NCBI GenBank assembly: GCA_027065245.1 | Contig: JAMOOS010000150.1 | Span: 1-11,986 of the forward strand | DNA length: 11,986 nucleotides | Direction of reading: 5' to 3' | DNA from: Desulfuromonadaceae bacterium | GTDB lineage: Bacteria; Desulfobacterota; Desulfuromonadia; Desulfuromonadales; Desulfuromonadaceae | Shown: one piece after another, positions 7,035-11,986 of the stretch | How the letters are laid out: the number at the start of each line of letters is the position of its first letter | Numbering within the stretch: position 1 is the first letter of the stretch | The notes under the pieces: generated by a model | Told to the model about the DNA's origin: nothing | Database searches by the model: none | The model's input: only the letters and a program-made list of their open reading frames with translations | Made by a program: the position numbers and the translations under genes

Positions 7035-8099
7035 ATGCAGCAGACCAACAATCTCAATGTACGAGGGTTTACCGAGGTTATCGCACCGGAAAATCTCAAG
7101 CAGGTGTTTCCCCTGTCGGCACCGGCAGCGGAATTTGTTACCGCCTCCCGCGCCCAGATCAAGGATGTTATCCACAATCGCGACAAGCGCCTGATGGTCA
7201 TTGTCGGCCCGTGTTCCATCCACGATCCGGCCGCAGCGTTGGATTATGCCCGCCGCCTCAGCACTCTGGCCGCCGAACTGAAGGAGCAACTGCTTATTGT
7301 GATGCGGGTCTATTTTGAAAAACCGCGCACCACCATCGGCTGGAAGGGGCTTATCAACGACCCCGATCTCAACGACAGCCATCAGATATCCAAGGGGCTG
7401 GGCGTGGCGCGGCAGTTGTTCTGCGCCATCACCGATATGGAAATTCCAGTGGCCACCGAGATGCTGGACACTATAACACCACAGTATTTTGCCGACCTCA
7501 TCAGCTGGGGCGCCATCGGCGCGCGCACCACTGAGTCACAGCCCCACCGCGAGATGTCCAGCGGCCTGTCGTTCCCCGTCGGCTTCAAAAACAGCACCGA
7601 CGGCAACCTGCAGGTAGCCATGGACGCCATGAACGCCGCCCGCCACGAGCACAGTTTTCTCGGCATCAACCACCGCGGTCAGATCTCCATCGTGCAGACC
7701 TGCGGCAACTCCGATACCCACATCGTTCTGCGCGGCGGCAACAACGGCCCCAACTACCAGCGCGACGCCATCAGCGACACCGAGCAGAAATTGCGCGCCA
7801 ACAACCTGCCCGCCGCCATCATGGTCGACTGCAGTCACGCCAACTCCAACAAAGATCACACCCGTCAGGAACAGGTACTCACCGATGTGCTGCACCAGCT
7901 CAAGGACGGCAACACCAGCATCCGCGCCGTGATGATAGAAAGCAATCTCGAAGCGGGCAACCAGCCCATCGCACCGCTGGAACGGCTAAAATACGGCGTA
8001 TCCATCACCGATAAATGTATCGACTGGGACACCACCGAACGCCTGCTGCGCCAGGCGGCGGCGCAGTTGCAACAGATGGGGGGACGGCGGCTGGAATAA
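7035..8099 (+). CDS. aroF: 3-deoxy-D-arabino-heptulosonate 7-phosphate (DAHP) synthase, class I-alpha, tyrosine-sensitive type
   Basis: First enzyme of the shikimate pathway: condenses phosphoenolpyruvate with erythrose 4-phosphate in the cytoplasm. 354 aa, close to E. coli AroF/AroG. Metal ligands are C60 (GPCSIHD), H268 (SHANSNKD), E302 (MIESNL) and D326 (SITDKCI), nearly the same numbering as AroG. Substrate-site motifs FEKPRTTIGWKG and GARTTESQPHRE are intact. The residue that tends to separate Phe-sensitive from Tyr-sensitive enzymes (Ser211 in AroG, Gly in AroF and yeast Aro4) is Gly210 here (FLGIN), and the C-terminal third follows AroF, so tyrosine inhibition is predicted. Start chosen at ATG 7035 after GAGGAG (7018-7023), where AroF-like sequence begins; the frame is open to 6975 but those residues are not family-like. 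It is divergent from yggT and ends in a strong hairpin. Confidence 0.93.
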   Translation: MQQTNNLNVRGFTEVIAPENLKQVFPLSAPAAEFVTASRAQIKDVIHNRDKRLMVIVGPCSIHDPAAALDYARRLSTLAAELKEQLLIVMRVYFEKPRTTIGWKGLINDPDLNDSHQISKGLGVARQLFCAITDMEIPVATEMLDTITPQYFADLISWGAIGARTTESQPHREMSSGLSFPVGFKNSTDGNLQVAMDAMNAARHEHSFLGINHRGQISIVQTCGNSDTHIVLRGGNNGPNYQRDAISDTEQKLRANNLPAAIMVDCSHANSNKDHTRQEQVLTDVLHQLKDGNTSIRAVMIESNLEAGNQPIAPLERLKYGVSITDKCIDWDTTERLLRQAAAQLQQMGGRRLE

Positions 8100-8109
8100 C
8101 CAGCCGCCG
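8085..8109 (+). terminator. Strong hairpin over the aroF stop codon, possible terminator
   Basis: CGGCGGCTGG (8085-8094) and CCAGCCGCCG (8100-8109) are perfect 10-base inverted repeats around the loop AATAA, which holds the TAA stop. The stem is very GC-rich. No real T run follows (only GTTCC), so a classic intrinsic terminator is not certain; 3'-end protection or a rho-dependent end are alternatives. Confidence 0.4.
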
Positions 8110-8241
8110 GTTCCGACTGGCGTTAACCGACAAGAACAAGCTCAATCGCCTCTGCAACGGTTTCGCCACACACGACCCGGTAACCACCCTTCTCTATTGG
8201 CGCAGTATACTCAGCGGGCATCTATTGCCCCTCCACTCAGG

Positions 8242-9459
8242 TTACCCCAGCCCGTAATGCCGTGCCAGGCGCGCGGCAATGGACTGGCCGATACTCAGTG
8301 AGGCGGTGGCCGCCGGTGACGGGGCGTTGAGCACATGGACTATGCCGCCGCAATCGCCGTCCTGAAACTGAATGCAAAAATCGTCCAGGATGGTGCCGTC
8401 TTCCGCCACCGCCTGGGCGCGGATACCGGCACCGGCGCGATAGACATCGGCAGCCGTAATAGCGGGGATGAGCTGCTGCAAATCGCGGACAAAGTAGTTT
8501 TTGATAAACGAACGGCGATATTCCTGCAATCCCACCCGCCAGAAACGCCGCGCCAAACGGAGAAAACCGGGATAAGTGAAGGTCTCGATGGTATCGCGCA
8601 GGGAGAAATCAAAACGCCCGTAACCTTCGCGCTTAAACGCCAGCACGGCGTTGGGCCCAGCCTCCACCGCTCCGTCTGTCATGCGGGTATAATGCACCCC
8701 CAAAAACGGAAAGGCCGGATCTGGCACCGGGTAGATGAGGTTGCGCACCAGCGCGCGCCGCGCCTCAACCAGTTTGTAATACTCGCCCCGAAACGGCACA
8801 ATGCGCAGGCGCGGCCTAGTACCGCACAGCACTGCTACCCGGTCGCAATGCAGTCCGGCACAGTTGACGACAAAACGGGCGTTTACCCGGCCACGACCAC
8901 TGTGCAGCTCGTAACCAGCGCCAACAGCGTTGACCGCGGTCACGGCGGCAGCAGTCAAAATGGTACCGCCGCCGTTCTCTACCAGGCGCGCCATGGCCTC
9001 GGTAACACGCACATAATCGACAATACCGGTTTCCGGCACCAGCAACCCGGCAATCCCCGTCACCTGTGGTTCGTAGTGGCGCAATTGTGTACCATCGAGA
9101 CGGCGCACCCCGTTCAGACCATTGGCCTTGCCGCGCCGTTCCAGCTCGTCGAGGGCGGCAAGCTGCGTCTCGTTGGTTGCCACCACCACTTTGCCGCAGC
9201 GTTCATGGGGGATATTCTGCCCAGCGCAAAACTCGTACATCTGTTCACGCCCGCGCACGCAGTTATCAGCCTTTAACGAGCCGGGACGATAATACAGGCC
9301 GGAGTGGATAACACCACTGTTGTTGCCGGTCTGATGCTGTGCCAGGCGGGTTTCCTTTTCCAGCACCACCACCCGGCAGCCGTCAAGCTGCTTTGTCAGT
9401 GCCAGGGCGGTGGCCACGCCGACAATGCCCCCGCCGATTACGGCAATATCATAATTCAT
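8242..9459 (-). CDS. lhgO: L-2-hydroxyglutarate oxidase/dehydrogenase (LhgO family, FAD-dependent)
   Basis: 405 aa flavoprotein of the DAO family. It oxidises L-2-hydroxyglutarate to 2-oxoglutarate; the E. coli protein passes electrons to the membrane quinone pool. Seen: the N-terminal FAD-binding motif IAVIGGGIVGVATALAL (5-21) with the acidic end of strand 2 (VVLEKE), the family block HQTGNNSGVIHSGLYY followed by PGSLKA, the PFRGEYYKL segment, IYPVPDPAFPFLGVHYTRM, GPNAVLAFKREGY, AGIRAQAV and the C-terminal FAD-contacting NAPSPAATASLSIG. All align in order with E. coli LhgO (YgaF). The start ATG has GAGGAG 12 bases upstream, overlapping the end of the 64-aa gene before it, so translation is probably coupled. 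It could serve repair of L-2-hydroxyglutarate made by side reactions, or glutarate/lysine breakdown; no other gene of that pathway is in view. Converges with aroF. Confidence 0.95.
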   Translation of the reverse strand: MNYDIAVIGGGIVGVATALALTKQLDGCRVVVLEKETRLAQHQTGNNSGVIHSGLYYRPGSLKADNCVRGREQMYEFCAGQNIPHERCGKVVVATNETQLAALDELERRGKANGLNGVRRLDGTQLRHYEPQVTGIAGLLVPETGIVDYVRVTEAMARLVENGGGTILTAAAVTAVNAVGAGYELHSGRGRVNARFVVNCAGLHCDRVAVLCGTRPRLRIVPFRGEYYKLVEARRALVRNLIYPVPDPAFPFLGVHYTRMTDGAVEAGPNAVLAFKREGYGRFDFSLRDTIETFTYPGFLRLARRFWRVGLQEYRRSFIKNYFVRDLQQLIPAITAADVYRAGAGIRAQAVAEDGTILDDFCIQFQDGDCGGIVHVLNAPSPAATASLSIGQSIAARLARHYGLG

Positions 9460-9468
9460 GTCAACCAG

Positions 9469-9663
9469 TTACTCCTCGCTGTTCTGCTCCAGCATCTGCT
9501 CCACGCGCAGGCGCACATCGTCGATCTGCACCCGGGCAACCGCACCATTGTCGCGCTCGCAGCGCACTATCCCTTCGGCAACCCACGCCAGCAGTTTATC
9601 TTCGTCAATCCCGAACTTGTCCGCCGCCGCTTCCACACTGTACCAGGTTTTCATCAATGCCAT
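9469..9663 (-). CDS. Small MerR-like helix-turn-helix protein, 64 aa
   Basis: 64 aa. The sequence WYSVEAAADKFGIDEDKLLAW followed by VAEGIVRCERDNG resembles the N-terminal helix-turn-helix and wing start of MerR/excisionase-type domains: an aromatic-S-V-x-x-A-A start, a recognition-like helix and a GIVRCER turn. The tail (QIDDVRLRVEQMLEQNSEE) is a short charged helix. There is no effector domain, so it is either a minimal DNA-binding protein or a protein-interaction module. It has the best ribosome site in the window (AGGAGG, 5 bases before ATG). It begins 15 bases after the stop of the GGDEF-EAL gene and ends 9 bases before lhgO, whose own ribosome site overlaps its stop, so the three form a tight operon. 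The HTH assignment is by eye. Confidence 0.8.
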   Translation of the reverse strand: MALMKTWYSVEAAADKFGIDEDKLLAWVAEGIVRCERDNGAVARVQIDDVRLRVEQMLEQNSEE

Positions 9664-9678
9664 GATTTCCTCCTGCGT

Positions 9679-11986
9679 TTATGGTTGCTTACCTTGAATC
9701 TCATTCCGCTTAAGCATAGCAGTTATTTCATCGGCTGGCACGGGTTTACTGTACAGGTAGCCCTGGCCTTCATCACAGTCAGCAGCGACGAGAAACTGCT
9801 GCTGGGCTTCATTTTCTATCCCTTCGGCGGTGATACTCAAATCGAGACGGTGGCCCAGGTCAATAATGCTTTTCACCAACTCTTCACCGTTGCTGCTGCA
9901 ACCTATATCCCACACAAACGAACAATCGATTTTCAACCGGTTGATAGGTAACCGTTTGAGGTAGTTAAGCGATGAATGGCCGGTACCGAAATCGTCAACA
10001 GATAGTTCTACTCCCAGGGCACGCACCTGCTCCAGCATGGCAATGGACTGCTGGGGATGACTCATGATGAATCCTTCGCTGATTTCCAGTTCCAGTGCCC
10101 CGGCGGCACACCCGGTATCGTCCAGTACCCGTTTTACCAGCGCCGGTAACCGTTTGAGCTTCAGTTGCCGTCCAGACAGGTTTACTGCCACCCTTTCCAG
10201 CCGATACCCCTGCCGTTGCCACTGTACCAGCTGAGTGCAGGCGGCACGCATAATCCACTCTCCCATGGGAATAATCAAACCGGTCTCCTCGGCCAACGGA
10301 ATAAACCGGTTCGGCGCCACCAGCCCCATCTGCGGATGTTCCCAGCGCATCAACGCCTCCAGAGCCACAACTCTGCCGCTGGACAGATCTACCTGCGGCT
10401 GGTAATACACCCGCAACTCGCCGTGCTCCAGCGCTTTGCGCAACTGCGCTTCCAAAACCACCTTCTCCATAGCCGACTCGGTTAGATGGCTGGCGTAAAG
10501 TTGGTAGCTGTTTTTACCATTCTTTTTAGCCTGATACATGGCGGCATCAGCATGTTTGAGCAGTGTTTCCAAACCTTCGCAGTCACCGTCAAATTCTACA
10601 ATACCAATACTGCAACTGATAAACAGCTCATAACTGTCGATATAAAACGGCTCTTGCAGTGATTTGATTATCTGCTCCGCCACACGTTCGGCATCTTCTA
10701 CGCAATGGATACTCTGCAAGATAATGACAAACTCATCACCACTGATATGTGCCACGGTATCAACCTCGCGACCGTGCTGTTGCAAGCGCTCCGCCACTAC
10801 CTTGAGAACTTTGTCACCGGCTCCGTGGCCCAAGCTGTCATTGATTTTTTTAAAATCGTCCAGATCGAGAAACAATACCGCGCCACGGGTATTTTCACGC
10901 CGGGCATACTGAACAGAGTGCTCCAGCCTCGCGCTGAGCAGCAGGCGGTTGGGCAAACCGGTGAGGGGATGATGATGCGCCTGATGTTCAAGCTGCTCCA
11001 TGGCCAGTTTACGCGCCGATATATCCCGCAACACGGTGTGCAGCACCATTCCGTCCCCAAGGGGGATTGCGGTAAGTGAAACTTCCACCGGCACAATGCA
11101 GCCATGGTTATCAATATGATTCCACTCGAAGCGGTGCTGTCCCTGCTGCATGGCGATATGGACCATCTCTTCCGCTTTATGCTTCGACGGCAAACCATCT
11201 GGCTGCATTTCGGGTGACAATTCATCCGGCGATCGATTAATAAGCTCCTCCCGGCTGACGTAATCAAGCAGCTCCACTGCCGCGTTGTTGCAATCGATAA
11301 AATTCCCGTCTTTGATGATAAACATGGGATCGGAGGAGTTCTCAAAAAAAGTTCGATAGCGTTTTTCGCTGGCCTCCAGCCGCTCACGCATGTGATATTC
11401 GTCACTGACATCGCGGAACACCAGCACCACGCCGGTAATCTCATTATTAGCGCTGTAGATGGGCGCAGCGGAATCGGCAATATGGTAACGGCGGTCATCA
11501 CGGGCGATGAGCAGAGTGTGATTGGCCAGTGCCACCACCTTGCCGTTCTTCAGCACCTGCGCCACCGGATTTTCCGCCACTTTTCTAGTTACCGCATTGA
11601 TTATATTAAACACTTCCACCAGTGAACATCCTGCGGCCTCGCTTTCAGACCAGCCGGTAAGGTGTTCCGCCACCGGATTCATTCCGGTAATCACGCCATC
11701 GGTATCGGTGGTAATTACCGCATCGCCGATGGAATTGAGAGTGGTACGCAGATGCTCCTTTTCCTCAACCAAGGCGCGTTCCGCCGCATGACGATCCTTT
11801 AGGATGACATTGATATCAACGGCCATCTGCGCCAGCTCGCGAAAACGAATTTTACCGCTTTCAATCGCCCCACCTTCCGAAGCGGCCCGGGTGACCTGAC
11901 TGACAAATGAGGAAACATCTCTCAGCAACCAGCGACTTACTACATGCAGCAACCATAAAAACAACGCCAACAACAACAACGATACC
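9679..11986 (-). CDS. Membrane-anchored PAS-PAS-GGDEF-EAL protein (5' end outside the window)
   Basis: The frame is open to the window edge, so the N-terminus is missing. Numbering here starts at the TTG at 11979. A membrane segment (about 1-19, LLLALFLWLLHVV) and a HAMP-like helix pair (about 20-62) suggest an upstream first membrane segment and periplasmic sensor. Two PAS domains follow (about 76-197 and 203-332). The GGDEF domain (about 336-500) carries SGDEF at 413-417, an active-site variant known in working cyclases. RxxD (REVD) lies exactly five residues before it, the canonical c-di-GMP inhibitory site. The EAL domain (about 515-755) has EALMRW at 541, VNLSGRQL, ELEISEG, DDFGTGHSSL, LKIDCSF, TAEGIEN and EGQGYLYSKP, that is, all the usual metal and catalytic positions. 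Both synthesis and hydrolysis of c-di-GMP look possible. First visible gene of the operon with the MerR-like gene and lhgO. Confidence 0.93.
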   Translation of the reverse strand, partial: VSLLLLALFLWLLHVVSRWLLRDVSSFVSQVTRAASEGGAIESGKIRFRELAQMAVDINVILKDRHAAERALVEEKEHLRTTLNSIGDAVITTDTDGVITGMNPVAEHLTGWSESEAAGCSLVEVFNIINAVTRKVAENPVAQVLKNGKVVALANHTLLIARDDRRYHIADSAAPIYSANNEITGVVLVFRDVSDEYHMRERLEASEKRYRTFFENSSDPMFIIKDGNFIDCNNAAVELLDYVSREELINRSPDELSPEMQPDGLPSKHKAEEMVHIAMQQGQHRFEWNHIDNHGCIVPVEVSLTAIPLGDGMVLHTVLRDISARKLAMEQLEHQAHHHPLTGLPNRLLLSARLEHSVQYARRENTRGAVLFLDLDDFKKINDSLGHGAGDKVLKVVAERLQQHGREVDTVAHISGDEFVIILQSIHCVEDAERVAEQIIKSLQEPFYIDSYELFISCSIGIVEFDGDCEGLETLLKHADAAMYQAKKNGKNSYQLYASHLTESAMEKVVLEAQLRKALEHGELRVYYQPQVDLSSGRVVALEALMRWEHPQMGLVAPNRFIPLAEETGLIIPMGEWIMRAACTQLVQWQRQGYRLERVAVNLSGRQLKLKRLPALVKRVLDDTGCAAGALELEISEGFIMSHPQQSIAMLEQVRALGVELSVDDFGTGHSSLNYLKRLPINRLKIDCSFVWDIGCSSNGEELVKSIIDLGHRLDLSITAEGIENEAQQQFLVAADCDEGQGYLYSKPVPADEITAMLKRNEIQGKQP

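Noticed and set aside
8101..8125. Third copy of the dispersed repeat (CAGCCG ... TCCGACTGGC)
   Set aside because: Only short blocks match and they need a large gap. Nine of 13 bases at the end is too close to chance, and the first half belongs to the aroF hairpin.
8216..8230. GGGCA-TCTAT-TGCCC hairpin as the lhgO terminator
   Set aside because: It has only five pairs and no T run on either strand, so it is too weak to call.

Overview
The window looks like ordinary chromosome from a proteobacterium with extensive c-di-GMP and two-component signalling. Several hints point to Desulfuromonadales-like bacteria: a single-unit YggT of 97 aa next to a DUF167 gene, REC proteins with VDDE and LRxLRRxxMDE signatures, and a tiny MerR-like protein. 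The class I-alpha DAHP synthase and LhgO would also fit a gammaproteobacterium. The placement comes from family resemblance alone and is tentative.

Layout. 1-152 is a structured non-coding stretch at the window edge, with inverted repeats and one copy of a short dispersed repeat. 153-4931 is a signalling block: a small putative winged-helix protein, a response regulator with a degenerate HD-GYP domain (+), a REC-PAS response regulator (-, tail to tail with the previous gene), and divergent from it a soluble triple-PAS histidine kinase (+). 4944-6104 (-) is an iron-dependent alcohol dehydrogenase. Upstream of it on the same strand are yggU/DUF167 and yggT; the yggU-ADH gap carries a second, diverged copy of the dispersed repeat in opposite orientation. 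Divergent from yggT is a DAHP synthase of the tyrosine-sensitive AroF type (+), with a good sigma70-type promoter and a strong hairpin at its stop codon. The right end is a minus-strand operon: a membrane-anchored PAS-PAS-GGDEF-EAL protein (5' end outside the window), a 64-aa MerR-like protein and L-2-hydroxyglutarate oxidase (lhgO).

How it fits together. The kinase and the two REC proteins probably form one signalling unit. One REC protein ends in an HD-GYP fold that has lost most metal ligands, so it is more likely a protein-interaction or regulatory output than a c-di-GMP phosphodiesterase. The GGDEF-EAL protein keeps its catalytic motifs and inhibitory site and could make or degrade c-di-GMP. 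The metabolic genes (aroF, lhgO, the alcohol dehydrogenase) have no obvious link to the signalling genes beyond neighbourhood.

I found no CRISPR array, tRNA, rRNA, transposase, phage gene or recognisable defence system. No gap without a gene exceeds about 230 bases. The least explained material is the repeat pair at 51-125 and 6131-6196 and the degenerate HD-GYP regulator.
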